Shown here: one piece after another, positions 11,864-22,874 of the stretch | Layout: every line of letters starts with the position of its first letter | How positions within the stretch are numbered: the stretch's first letter is position 1 | Source: Symbiodinium natans | Lineage: Eukaryota > Sar > Dinophyceae > Suessiales > Symbiodiniaceae | NCBI GenBank assembly: GCA_905221605.1 | Contig: CAJNDS010002413.1 | Location: 551,042-615,041, forward strand | Reading direction: 5' to 3' | Length of the DNA stretch: 64,000 nucleotides | Position numbers and translations under genes: made by a program | The notes under the pieces: generated by a model | Database searches by the model: none | Told to the model about the DNA's origin: nothing | The model's input: the letters and a program-made list of their open reading frames with translations, nothing else

Positions 11864-12225
11864 TGTGTGCTCGTGGCGTGGCAGCTATGCGCAAACCGGA
11901 AACGAGCCCGACAGCGAATACTTAAGGTGCCAGGAGTTAGATGCTTGATCCGATATTTCGATTCGTTTTGTTGCTGCGCTTTTTGACTGTCATATCACTT
12001 GGGTCAGTTGGGGTGGAGACATTTTCGATTAGCAAAGCAAAGCTCGATGTGTTTTAGCCGGCTTGAGATATACAGAACCAAGCAAGTCGCCGCAAGTCGC
12101 CTGTTCAGGCCATGATTCTTCAAGTAACCTAGAATTTTGACTTTGTGCATCTGCTTTTGGCTCTGAAGTAGAGGCTGACAATGGACCTCTGCAGAGTCGT
12201 CCCTGATTAGGCGGACAAAGCCAGC
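11864..12225. other. Intergenic, nothing identifiable
   Basis: Unique sequence between the satellite and the next start codon. No gene, repeat or clear regulatory motif is seen. Confidence 0.4.
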
Positions 12226-12693
12226 ATGTCTTCGCGAGGGACCAAGCGACCGGTCTCTGTCTCGGACGCTTTCCGGATGGAAGAGGAGACGTCATTTGTG
12301 CCCAAGGATGCAAAGGTTTCGCGAAATCTGGGATCCCAGTCGGGCCACCCGGATCCCTTGCGGCACGATGGCTCCATCTCCACGCCGGTTGCCGGCTTGC
12401 CCGGCTCGGAGAAGTGCGAGAACGAGGCTGAGGCTCTGGCAGTCACGCGACGCACCTCCTTCGATCACAAGGCAGAGGCTCCGGCGGTGAGCCGAGCCTC
12501 CTTTGACCAGAAGGCCATGAGCGTGAAGTCAGCGAGCCCAACCAGTGAGAAGCGGCCGGAAAAGGCCAAGCAGGGCTTTTTCGTGTGCTGGCTGTGCAAG
12601 CGCAGGTTTGACACCTACGAAAAGTTCGACTCCCATGTGCTGTACAGCAGGCTGCACCAGGAAACAATCCGACAGCTTGCAGGACTCGCGTAG
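12226..12693 (+). CDS. C2H2 zinc-finger protein, 155 codons
   Basis: The N-terminal two thirds is low-complexity, Ser/Lys/Glu-rich with repeated RRTSFDHKAEAP and RASFDQKA motifs. Near the C-terminus is one finger, CWLCKRRFDTYEKFDSHVL then SRLH (C-x2-C-x12-H-x5-H), of the kind found in RNA-binding proteins of the RBM5/RBM10 group. The finger family is established for RNA binding; the role here is inferred. The frame stops nine residues after the finger, so either this is a short protein or the stop lies in an intron (a GCTTGCAG stretch just before could be a donor). Codon use is GC-rich like the next gene. Confidence 0.6.
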   Translation: MSSRGTKRPVSVSDAFRMEEETSFVPKDAKVSRNLGSQSGHPDPLRHDGSISTPVAGLPGSEKCENEAEALAVTRRTSFDHKAEAPAVSRASFDQKAMSVKSASPTSEKRPEKAKQGFFVCWLCKRRFDTYEKFDSHVLYSRLHQETIRQLAGLA

Positions 12694-13575
12694 GATGTCC
12701 ACAGGCCTAGCATGCTTGATCCTTACAAGAAGATAGATGCTGCCAAAAAATGTCGCCGCATGCAACAGTTCGAGTATCGCTCAGGAAAAAACAGGAGCCT
12801 GCATCTTGACCCGACAACTTCGCAGACCCCTCGACCATCAAATTCCGAAAGCCTTAGGCCGCTCTTAGCCCATTGCCGCCTCCGATGTTGAAGCGCCTTA
12901 ACCTGTGAAGTCCCGTGAAGCGTTGAAGCGTTTCACTTGTGCTGGGAGTGCCTTTAGCCAGGAGCGCAGTGGCCCAGACGCCAGGCTTGGAGCTGTGGAA
13001 ATGTGGCGACTAAGACTCTTCATGAGAACATCTCCGAACCATGCCCAGGTCCAACGCAGACTCCAGCGGCGCTGCAGCCTGAGCGAGGACATGACATCTC
13101 TTCCGCAGCTTTAGAAGATTTTGGCAGATTTCGATCTAGAGGTGTCTGGAAAGAGGGAAGGGGTCCGAGTCGCGTTGAGGTACTGTGATTTGGCGCAATG
13201 TCCGCAGTTCGGACATTCGCTGAAGACGGAGGGGTATCAGCCATGCCAGTGCTTCCGATGTCCTCAGCCCTCCACCAATGACCAGCTGATGCTGCCGATC
13301 AGCGTCCGCTTGCGTCTCCGGCTTTGCAGCACGGTAGCTTGAGTAGCGATGCCGACCGTAGGTGGTTGCATGTGCTGCCAGGTGTGTCACATGCTCAGGT
13401 TACAAGCCTTCAGCAGTATTCGGTGAGGGTTCTGCACCGTTGGGCCCCCTACACACACTATCAGCCCGAATGGTATTCTGTCAGACTCTGGGCCAGCTTA
13501 AGAAGTAGTGGTCGAGAGAAAACATGTCCATTGATACATGAACAATCACAACAGAGAGGGCTGTTAGCTGTTGGT
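12694..13575. other. Possible further exons, no domain
   Basis: A protein-like frame at about 13003-13188 (contains LHENISEPCPGPTQTPAALQ) and an overlapping frame at 13121-13342 could be exons of the upstream zinc-finger gene. Splice sites are not resolved. Confidence 0.3.
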
Positions 13576-13641
13576 ACGTGTGTGTGTGTGTGAGCGAGAG
13601 AGAGAGAGAGAGAGAGACTGTGTAGTGTGTGTGTGTGTGTA
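13576..13641 (+). repeat. (GT)n(GA)n(GT)n microsatellite
   Basis: Compound dinucleotide repeat 57 bp before the start codon of the next gene, so probably in its 5' UTR or promoter. Confidence 0.9.
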
Positions 13642-13697
13642 GGAAAAGCTCTGCTGTTTAAGGCGCCGCATGCCAAAGTTTCAAAGCCGGAGCTCTG

Positions 13698-14963
13698 ATG
13701 GCGACCTTGACGGCCCTCACGGCCTCCGTCACCCGCCATGAGGCCGGGCTCCACGTAAAGTTCGAGAATCTGGCGGGGAAGACCGTGTGCGAGGTGAGCC
13801 TGGCTTCGGGCTCGACCTTGGAAGACCTGGAGAGCCGCCTGAAAGCTGACTTGGGAATAAGGACAACTCAGGTCGATGGAGGGACAGTAGATGACGAGGC
13901 CTTCCACATCTTCGCGCACCCCTCCCACGAACTGCTGGAAAAGGGCGAGCGCGCGGATGCCCACGCACAGCTCACCTTCAGCAGAGACATGTTTGTCGCC
14001 GCCCGAAAGTTTCTGGCTGCTATGGCTGTCAAGGCCTTTTCCCCGACCTCGCCAGCGTTTGATGCGAAGTGGACTCTGCGGCAGGCCGAGTACGTGACGT
14101 GGGCAGAGGTGGAGCCGTTTCTGGGCAGCTTTGAACTCTCGGATCTGGCGAAGGCGAAATTCCTGCGCGTGTTTCAGAGCCTCACGGTGCAAGGCGAGGC
14201 GTGGTATATGTTCAACCGGCTTGGCAATTGCGGTGGGGGCTTGCGGCGGGTGAAGCATGGGTTCTGTGAGCACTGGCTCCGGCTGGCAAGGGAAGCGGCC
14301 ACTAAGCGGGTCGCACGCCAGCCCTCGTGCCTGTTTCTGATGCTAAAGAATGAGCACGGATCTGAACCCACGTGCATCGGTGCAGATGCCCAGTTTCCGG
14401 ACAATTTCGGTCAATATCTTCGGGAAGCAATGGCTCTTAACGAATATCTTCCTACACATGCCTTGCGCTCCCTGATGCTTGCCGTCGCGTCCCTGGACTG
14501 GGGTCCTCAGCTTTCGCCCGCGCCGTCGACCGTGCTGCCCGCCATCGAAGATGCGGAGCGTCTGGGATCTCCGGCCCCAAGTGCCTGGGAGGTCGTGCGG
14601 ATGGCCCATGTGCAGCTGCGGCTGGCATGTGACTTGGGCCCCGTGGCCGTGGAGCAGAACCTGGACACTACGCTGTTCCGTTTCGTGGCGAAGTCCCTTG
14701 GCTGGAAGCTGTGCGTGGTGCGCTTTGACAGGGAAACGGACAGTTTCGTTCCCGATGTCGAGAATGCAGACGAGATGGGGACCTTGGAGGAGCACCTGGA
14801 CAGAGCCATGCAGGAAGCAAAGAAGGATGCAGAGGCTCGAGGGGTGATGATGCTAGTGCTGGACCTCCCCGAGACCCATGACCTTGACAACCATTGTGGC
14901 AGCTTGGAGCAGAAGCAGCGGGCGACCGTGCCCGTGCGCTTCGTCCTTTGCGAGTGCGCGTAA
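13698..14963 (+). CDS. Intronless 421-residue protein, possible ubiquitin-like N-terminus
   Basis: The best uninterrupted gene in the window: ATG to TAA, GC-rich third positions, no internal stop. Residues 1-95 have the look of a ubiquitin-like beta-grasp (HVKFENLAGKTVCEVSLASG then a helix DLESRLKADLGI), a start often seen in dinoflagellate proteins; this is inference from pattern. The rest is mainly helical with WYMFNRLGNCGGGLRR and a second compact region (LDTTLFRFVAKSLGWKLCVV) but no enzyme motif that I know. No signal peptide or membrane segment. Lack of introns among heavily split neighbours may mean insertion of a spliced cDNA copy, a process known in dinoflagellates, but no relict spliced leader was seen upstream. 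Confidence 0.75.
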   Translation: MATLTALTASVTRHEAGLHVKFENLAGKTVCEVSLASGSTLEDLESRLKADLGIRTTQVDGGTVDDEAFHIFAHPSHELLEKGERADAHAQLTFSRDMFVAARKFLAAMAVKAFSPTSPAFDAKWTLRQAEYVTWAEVEPFLGSFELSDLAKAKFLRVFQSLTVQGEAWYMFNRLGNCGGGLRRVKHGFCEHWLRLAREAATKRVARQPSCLFLMLKNEHGSEPTCIGADAQFPDNFGQYLREAMALNEYLPTHALRSLMLAVASLDWGPQLSPAPSTVLPAIEDAERLGSPAPSAWEVVRMAHVQLRLACDLGPVAVEQNLDTTLFRFVAKSLGWKLCVVRFDRETDSFVPDVENADEMGTLEEHLDRAMQEAKKDAEARGVMMLVLDLPETHDLDNHCGSLEQKQRATVPVRFVLCECA

Positions 14964-15645
14964 CTCCGGGATCCCAACAGCCTCCGCCGATGTCTCCATG
15001 AGTCCGACGTCCCGCTTGTACATGTTGAGGACTCTGTCAAAGCACGCAAGCGTTCCTTGGAAAAAAAGGCGCGCTGCTGCGTGGCATGAGGTTCTGGTTC
15101 TGCCGCGTGCCTTAGGGACGTTGCGTTGGTCATGTCTAGGGCAGTGGACAAGACGACATTTGGCTATGTAGGAGCAAACTTAGATCAACAGCGTGCCTTG
15201 CGTCAACCCCTAGAAAAACAAGCTCTGCACACTTAGTCCCGACATGAAGGACCAAGTAAGAATATATAGGATGAAGGACGGGAAGCGCAACTCGACCCTT
15301 AACCGGGTTCAAGGGGTTTCGGGTTCAGGGTTTAGGTTTTAGGGCGTTTAGCATTTCTGGTAGTAAACCCTATCCCTGAACTTTCAACACTAAACCTGAT
15401 GACAGTTGTAGAGGGGGCCAGCTTTGCTGGAAAAAAATGGAACAGACCCTCAATGCATTTGCAACTCGCAGCCCCTCAAAGGTCAAGGCACACAGCTTCC
15501 TCTTGCGTACCAACCACTGTGCTCGAGTGTTGGGCGCAACTAGGCTCCCGTGTTGGCCCCATCTTCGCTCACGTCTCCTGGGTCCGAGGCCATCGTGGAT
15601 TGTCAGAACGCAGTTGGAGTGGTTTTCCAGCACATTGCCAGGTTT
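14964..15645. other. Downstream region with degenerate TTTAGGG motifs
   Basis: No gene is recognised. At 15300-15350 there are GGGTTCAGGGTTTAGGTTTTAGGG-like motifs, and CCCTATCCCTGAA follows at 15369. Confidence 0.4.
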
Positions 15646-15863
15646 GGGGGGGGGGTCGGGGGGGGGGGGGGTGGGGGGGGTGGGGGGGGGGGGTGGGGGG
15701 GGGGGGGGGGGTGGGGGGATGGGGGGGGGGGGGTGGGGTGGGGGGGTGGGGGGGGATGGGGGGTGGTGGGGGGTGGGTTGGGGTGGGGTGGGGGGGGGTG
15801 GGGTGGGGGGTGGGGGGGGGTTGGGGGGGGGGGTGGGGGGGGGTTGGGGGGGGGGGGGGGGGG
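15646..15863 (+). repeat. 218-bp almost pure G tract
   Basis: Runs of 5-22 G separated by single T, C or GAT. It is a strong candidate for stacked G-quadruplexes. It ends in GGGGGATAAGAACGTCA, which starts a repeat family also found at 23571. Confidence 0.95.
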
Positions 15864-16186
15864 ATAAGAACGTCAGTCGTATTGCATCCATGCCCAAAAC
15901 ACTGGTATTTACAGCGTTTTCGCCTCTTTCAACAAGGATGTGGAACAAGAAAATCTGTCACAAGCGTCCATGCCTTTCGCGACCATGCCCAAAACACTGG
16001 CATTTAGAGCATTTTATGCCGAAAACACTAGTATTTACAGCGTTTTCGCCTCTTTGTACAACATACTGCACAAGGACGTGGAACCAGAAAATCTGTCACA
16101 AGCGTCCATGCCGTCGCGACCATGCCCAAAACACTGGTATTTACAGCGTGCTATTGCCCAAAACGTTGGTATTTACTTACAGCATT
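15864..16186 (+). repeat. Dispersed repeat family, copy A
   Basis: Begins ATAAGAACGTCA right after the G tract and contains three to four degenerate sub-repeats of CATGCCCAAAACACTGGTATTTACAGCG alternating with GAAAATCTGTCACAAGCGTCCATGC. A second copy at 23571-23815 shares the same start, order and G-rich left flank. Confidence 0.8.
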
Positions 16187-17705
16187 ACCCTGTAAAGCTA
16201 AACCTCAACATAAAACCCATGACCCGGGCCTCAAATCCAAAATATCTACCCCAAAACTACAGTGACAGCCATTTGACAAGAAACTAACTAGTCAAAGCAT
16301 GCCCCCCCCCCCCCCCCCAAAAAAGACATAGTTTTGCTTAAGTGCTTAAAATCCACGCCTGCCGATGCTTTCTGCATGTCCTGAATTGTGTACATGCTTC
16401 TGTGCCACGCACGGGAACACGCCCCGAACCATGTAGCTGGGTGTGGGGGAGGTAGTGCAGTGATGAGGACAGTGAGACTTGCAGAGACTTGCTGAGAACT
16501 GCTGAGACCTGCTGCTGCTACTGCTGCTGCTGCTGCTGCTGCTACTGCTACTGCTACTGTTGCACTGCTGCCGCTGCTGCTGCTTGAAATCACGCTGTGG
16601 ATCGAACATAAGCCCTGCATGGCGTTTGCAACCGCTTTCTTTTTTAGAGCAGCTCGTGCAGAAGCTGCTCGGTGAATCGTCAGGAAATACATCAAAGGCC
16701 TGAGCCAAAGCCCGGTAGTACCACAGGGGGGACGACATTGTCAACGTAACAGCCAGCACCACCTGTATGGTCCTTCAGGCCATCCATGCCTCAACTCCAC
16801 AGTCTCCCGCCGAGACATCCTTGCGCTTCCACCAAGTTCCACCAAGGTTGCGAGGGCTCGAAAAGCCATGAGATGTGTGACCTTAAAAAGGGCGAAAGGA
16901 TGCAAAAGCATGGACGCGACATGGATAGAACTAGGGAGGGGGGCTTAGCGTGGCGGAGGCGACGCTTTAGGGGGCCAGCATGGGCCTGTCATGGCATTTC
17001 GATGTCCTTCGGTGGGTCATCTGTGCAGTCGATGCTGCAGAAGTTGTTCGAGTGGCCAGGGCGTCAGACAGATCAAGCAAAGCGAGATATTTGACGGCAG
17101 GAGATTGCAGTGATGTCCTAAATTCCCATGATGATGCCGGCAAAACCAGCGAATTCCAACACCTGAGGTTGCAGTTCCTTTTCCTGCCACCATCGGGCCT
17201 GATTTGCAAGCTCTATTCTTGGAGTGGTGTGCAATCTGTGATGGGCCGACATCTTGGGTGGTCTCCATAGGTTTTCGACTAGCACCTTGAAGGGGAACCC
17301 AAAGCCCAGTCGGGTTTCCCTGACCACGATCCTGGGGTCGGACGACTGCAGCGGGTGCCCGGTGGGTTAGTGAGGTTAGTGTTGCGCACTTGCATGGATC
17401 CTTTGGAACTTTAGGCATCGTAATTCATTCTGTGATGCCAAGCCCCTAAACCCTAAATGCTGAGTTCTGTCGGTATTCTGTCCTGAGGCTTGGTGCTGCC
17501 ACGGCCGTTGCCAGTCCCGGGCTTCTCCGGCGTGCGGTGCCATGGCCTTAGCCTTTCAGAATTTCTTTTTTCTCACTTTAGTCTTTGGCCGAGAAATCCT
17601 TCCATGCGCTACGTCGAAAGGAAGTGACGCTTTTGCACATCGCTTTGGACAGATTGAAAATTTGCAGACTGTCTTGACTTGCTCCACGGGAACGAGGGTT
17701 TTCAG
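16187..17705. other. Simple repeats and one exon-like ORF
   Basis: Contains a 17-C run (16302-16318), the CTG array listed separately, and a protein-like frame at 16980-17270 (contains VDAAEVVRVARASDRSSKAR) with no known domain. Apart from these nothing is identified. Confidence 0.35.
16500..16586 (+). repeat. (CTG)n trinucleotide repeat
   Basis: CTG units with CTA and CCG interruptions. It gives poly-Ser or poly-Ala frames on the minus strand, which I treat as artefacts. Confidence 0.85.
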
Positions 17706-19200
17706 ATGTCGGCAGGGCCTCTCCTTTGCAGGTCCTGTGAGCGGGCCCTGTTTTCGGCCCCGGCCGTGTCCAATTCCATCTACGCTCGCAAGTACAGCGT
17801 CTTGGAGCCACAGCCCCAGAGACTCAGATTGCCCCCCCCCCCCCCCTTGGCTGGCATTGCAGCTGCCCCGACACGAGCCAAGGACCAAGCATGTCATCCC
17901 GAAAGGGTTTTCTGCGCCAGGGATTTGTACCCGCCCTCAACAGCGTCAGATACTGCAAACTACGGCAAGCTCACTTGAGTAGGATGGAAGCGAAACCCGC
18001 GAAGGCAGGTCACCTTGTTGGTGAACTTTCTCGTCAGGCACTATGTTCGCAGACACTTCCTGGCTTTCGTGGCACTGCGCGGGCCTGAGGTGCGGAGTAT
18101 TGCGGAGTGACACTCGGCCTGCTTCTCGCATTTAAGGCATTGTCTGAAGTTGCATGTAGGGTTCGATGGATGCTCAGTGATCGACCGGCGAGAAACCGCA
18201 CGAACATGTGTGCCCTGAGCAGAAGAGCCGGACACACCGAGTGGAATCTGATGAGCTTGCTTCGAGCCAACTTCGAGCACCTTCCTCGACCCTGAGAGCC
18301 GTCGATGTTCGTCGAAGTCCACTAACTTGGACTGGGCTACGACTTCTCCCATCCCACTATACGATGCTGAGTCTTATGCAGTCTCTTCAATGTCATGCTG
18401 CATAGCCACATCGCACTCTTCATGGAGGCTGGCTTGTATTCGTGCACTCACATCGGCACTTAGCTTTGACACATGTGAGGTATAACAGCAGACGGGGAGG
18501 TCCAGCGGAAGAAGCTCAGCCAGCTGCCCAGCCTAACCATCCCAAGCACCCTTTCTTCACGTTCAACTCTTTGAGGCGGATTCTCTCAAGAGGCTTACTC
18601 ACAGATGAATCGTCACAAGATGTTGGTGATTTTTTTCCGAGTCCCTCTCTAGAAATATGTTGCACCATGCTTCGTCAACAAGCAAAAGTTCGCTTCATGA
18701 ATCTCACAGCCAACATTCGATGAAGCCTCACACTTAAAACGGCACCCGAGAACAAAGCCTAAACCCTAAACCCTAAACCCTAAACCCTAAACCCTAACCC
18801 CTAACCCCTAACCCCTAACCCCTAAACCCTAAACCCTAAACCCTAAACGCTAAACCCTAAACCCTAAACCCTAAACCCTAAACCCTAAACCCTAAACCCT
18901 AAACCCTAAACCCGAAACCCGAAACCCTAAACCCTAAACCCTAAACCCTAAACCCGAAACCCTAAACCCTAAACCCTAAACCCTATCGGAGCCAAGTCTG
19001 GGGAGGGCACCGCTGTTGAAGCCGACCGCCTCTTCCAGACCCTTGCCGTGACGCTGCAACGTGAAAATGCCCGAGCTGTCGCCGCACCATCTTCTCCACC
19101 AGCCCAGACTTGCTCCCCCACTCCTCCGGTTTGGTCAGTCAAGGACTCGGCAGCAGCAGCACCATCACCACCCGTAGACGTACCTGTGTGGGGATATTAA
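17706..19200 (+). CDS. Two-exon gene of unknown function, intron ending in telomere repeats
   Basis: Exon 1 starts with ATG at 17706 immediately after a ggttttcag acceptor, as expected for a spliced-leader acceptor, and contains LLCRSCERALFSAPA, a Pro run encoded by a C tract, and CHPERVFCARDLYPP. It can end at ACG|GCAAGC (17964, GC donor). The terminal exon 18992-19200 has AVEADRLFQTLAVTLQREN then a Pro/Ser-rich tail and stop TAA; it follows the CCCTAAA block directly. The phases match (one base plus two), but linkage across about 1 kb is an inference. Four Cys (CRSCE, CHPERVFC) hint at a small metal site; no family is recognised. Confidence 0.45.
18758..18985 (+). repeat. Interstitial telomere-type array (CCCTAAA)n
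   Basis: About 32 units, mostly CCCTAAA, with a CCCTAACC sub-block and single CCCGAAA variants. It lies inside the window with a coding exon 7 bp to the right, so it is not a chromosome end. Confidence 0.95.
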
Positions 19201-19732
19201 CGCGCCCTCCACCCGCCCACAAGCGGTTCTTGGGAGTTTTCGTGCTTTTTTGCTCGCGTCCCTCTTTCGCTTTTGTCTTCACGGATGCAGTTTTGTGCTT
19301 TTGTGCAACCCTCAGAAGTAGCTTTGGGCCCCGCCCAGGCTTTCCGGATCCGCTTTGGAAGGAATTGCCTCCGGAGCTATGAAGACAGCACCTGCGAAGC
19401 CTGCATCTTCAACCAAAGCGCGCACGTTGAAGTGACCGTTCCATATCTTGTATCGCATTTTGATGCATGTTGCGCACTCAACATGATTCAAAACGAGTGA
19501 AAAGGGGCACCCAGGGACACTGTCCCAGCAAGCTACTTCTCCAATCCCATGAAAATGTCTCGTCTGCTTTTTTTCTCCAACTCGGCCACTGCCCAGGGAC
19601 ACGAGCCCAAGACAATTAAGAATTACACTCTTTGAAAGGGCCGCCAAGAAGCAAGCTAGCAGCTAGCACTTCAATTACACTCAATTACCCTGCGGTTTGG
19701 CGATGAATGTGCATCTGCATCTACTGGACTAG

Positions 19733-20406
19733 GTGCGTTGCTGCATGCCGTTTTCATCTGGAAACACTGCGCCGCGCCCAGGGACTCCAGTGTCCATGTA
19801 CTTGTGGATTCTGAGAGCTGAGCTGTCCGATCCAGGTGATGCGCACCTCCGTATCATTGTGCATTCAGCTTCAGGCTGGCCATTGCAGGATTGGAAATGG
19901 ATGACCACCTCACGCCCGGGCCTTATGTTGAGGGAAAGTTGCGGGTAATGTTGAGCAAGGCTTCCTTGTACAAGCATCACAGGTATCACAAGCATCACAA
20001 GGATCACAAGCATCACAAGCATCACAAGCATCGCAAGCATCGCAAGCATCGCAAGCATCACGAGCATCACGAGCATCACTGCAGCATCACAAACATCATG
20101 CCGGCGGCTCAGGAGATGGCAAGAGCATTTCCGCGCACCCCACCAAGCCATGCCTTAGCTTCCCTTTTTGACATGCGACGCACCCCTCATCTTCGCAGCT
20201 ATGATGTTCGGTCACCATTCGGTCACTCCCCTGATCAGGGGAGTCTTCTGATCTTCTGTGATCCGCTGGGCTTTCCAGGCGCCGTGTCTTCCTGCAGCTG
20301 TCCGTTCTGGACTTCTTTGTTGGCGAGGCCGGTACTTGAGAGATTGTGCTTGGGGGAGTGGATGCAGGTTTGGGTTATGCTTGCCAGGCGAGGTTTTCGA
20401 CGATAG
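19733..20406 (+). pseudogene. Possible frameshifted C2-like fragment with (KHH)n tail
   Basis: Frame 19733-19948 gives DAHLRIIVHSASGWPLQDW and an overlapping frame 19891-20406 gives PGPYVEGKLRVMLSK. Together they resemble the first strands and the DPYVxV loop of a C2 domain, but in two frames one base apart near 19895-19905. The second frame then reads the 9-bp minisatellite as His/Lys repeats. It could be a decayed gene, a missed intron or chance. Confidence 0.25.
19971..20079 (+). repeat. 9-bp minisatellite (AAGCATCAC)n
   Basis: Twelve units of the AAGCATCAC type, with AGG, GAT, CGC and GAG variants. The period is a multiple of three. Confidence 0.9.
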
Positions 20407-22870
20407 CTTAGCATGGTTTGACAAGCTCGGACGCATGCCGCAGATCGAGCTGGAGCATGTCACGATGCAGATGCAGCAGAATTTCTTGAGACGCCGGTGC
20501 CCAAGCTTATGCATAATCTGAAGATGACATAACACAATGCTGCGCCAGCACCTATCTTTGTGCCTTCCGCTCCCCCGGTGTCCAAACGCCCTCACACGAA
20601 ATCCGGATATGAGCCCGAGAATGCCGCGGTTCGTCTCTTGGCAAGACGCGAAGTCGAAAAAGTGAGTGTTGCACAAGGCCCGGCCACGACGCTGCTGGAA
20701 AGGAAGACGCCGGGCATGACGGGCATGACGCGAGGACAAAGGCAGGACACGGAACGACTCGACACATGAACACGCCACAAGGCTACAAGGACACGGCGCA
20801 AGGACACGTGTCGACACAAGGACACGACGACGCGACATGAGGACGATGAGGACACGACACGACGCCTGACACGCAAAGACTGGGTCAGGCTCCAATAGGC
20901 CCGACACACGCCACTTGTGACGTGCGAGGGCAAGAAACTGACGACAGCTGGAAGGGTCGTGGCCCGCGCAGTCCCTGTGACTGTACAAAACCATGCGCGA
21001 GTGCGTGTGAGTGTTTTTGAACGCCGTTTCCCACAAGATCAACTGCGAACGGTCGACGCCTGGCCACCAAAGCCCCAACCTCTAAATGGAAACCCCTTGT
21101 GTGACATACATGACCAGGAAGAAAGTTTCGTTGCTCTTGAAAAGACAAGGTTGATGGAGGACAGCGGAGTACTGCATCATGGTTTTGGCATAGCCGAGGA
21201 ATTAATCCACCGGAATAGACTTATACTATGTTTATTATTCCGGAGGAGGACTCAGCGCTCTTGGTGTGCAGGAGTCTAAGGGGGAGAGGGCGTCTTCTGC
21301 TGCCTTCGTGTCTTATGTTGTGAGTGCGACGAACTTTCGGCCTGCCGCAGTATTCAGAAATTCACAGGCCCCAACCAGGCATGTTTCCCGAACCTAGGCG
21401 TAACTAGGGTTCTCTCTGCAAGCCGGTTTTTCGGGTTCCGGTTAACTGTCCGGTCCGTGGCTTTGGGCTTCACACGCCTGAAAGGGTGATTGTGCGCAGT
21501 TTTGTTTCAGGACCTGCTTCAATGTGTTGCGGGGTCGGGGGTCACAGTCGTCGGAATCGCTCCTCTTCCCAACCCCCTACTCCAGCAGAGTCTATTCCCT
21601 AAACCCCAGTCATGACATTTGAGATGGGATCTGCGTGGATCTGCCGTGCAAGACCGCACCAGGTCACCATAAAGCAGGATCCACTTGGCCGAAGCCTAAG
21701 CTTCAGGAGGATGCTTCAGCCTATTTCAGCCCCAGCCTGTGCCCCATTCTTTCCTGGAGCCAGCTCAGGTACCAGGAAGCGTCTGCCGAGCCGCCGTCAG
21801 CGGAGCCGCTCTCGGCGGAGCCATCAGTGCTTGCCCTCGAGGGTGAGGGAGTTCGCGGAGTTTCGCGGAGTTTCCTAGGTGACCTGTGATACCTGTGTCC
21901 AGTGAGTCAGCATGAGGTTATGGGTTCATGACAAGCTCTCTTCTGGGACTCAGCCGTATTAAGCTCGACGCTGCTTTGGAAACCTCGAAGAGGGGAGGCT
22001 TTGCCCTTTAGCTCCCTCACGTGTTGCCGGTCCATGTGTTGATGCTTTTGCTTTCCGTAGGTTTCACCGATTTTCGGCTCAACTCCGGCACGCAGCTGAT
22101 GTGCTGCTGGTTTGGAAGATCCAAGGTGGAGGACCCGTGCAAATTAAGTTGCTCGCTTACAGGCCCGACGCTTTACCATGCTAGGTTTGGCATAACAATG
22201 CCGAAGCAGTGCCCTGTTTTTGATGCGTAATGTCGGTGCAAGATTGCAAGGGTGCCAGGTCCGCCCGTCGCGTACTGCAAGTTGAAAAAACATCTGCACA
22301 GTATCCTAGCCCTTTGCAACAGGACTCATGTCCTGAAGGCCATGTCCGGCTTGGAACCCGATAAATCCCCATGAAGAAGCCGGTGATCAAACCATTGGAG
22401 AAGCCCATGGAACCCAAGCCGGCAGACCGTCACAAGCCGGCATCAATGAATTCTCGGCAGTAGGCGAAACCTCTCTGCGAATAAAAACATCACAAAGCAG
22501 AAGGAGCCCGTGTTGTTTGTCGACGAATGGCGCCATGAAGGCTGGCAGTGGCTCGGGTCAGCCTGTGGCACATCTTGTTGGTCCAGGGTATATCAGGGTG
22601 TATCGATCGCAAGGGAAGGCATTGGTAAATTGGGCTTTAACTTGAACTGGTCATGCTCCATTTTTAATGACGAGGGGTGCAATATGCCATCAAGAGGATT
22701 TGTGTTTGCACTTCAATGTCCACATGAATCTTTTTGGAAAACGACATACAAGGGTTTGCAAATGGGGAGCCCCCCGCGTTTTTAAGCCGTGCAACTGCCA
22801 TTGCTATTGCGACAGTTTCCGCCCTGCCCTAGGCACCTCCAAAAACGGGGCACAAACAAAACATGCTTTG
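20407..22870. other. No recognisable gene; several exon-like frames
   Basis: Frames with protein-like composition at 20560-20769, 20917-21279 and 21635-21889 have no known domain. A degenerate ACACGACGCGACATGAGG-type minisatellite lies at 20700-20880. A Lys/Pro-rich ATG frame at 22372-22464 (MKKPVIKPLEKPMEPKPADR) is also noted. Confidence 0.3.
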
Positions 22871-22874
22871 CATC

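Noticed and set aside
13461-14273. 270-codon minus-strand frame
   Set aside because: Shadow of the GC-rich plus-strand gene at 13698-14963 that also reads through a dinucleotide repeat.
20212-21078. 288-codon minus-strand frame
   Set aside because: No domain, odd Arg/Ser/His composition, opposite to all supported genes, and covered by a minisatellite in the middle.
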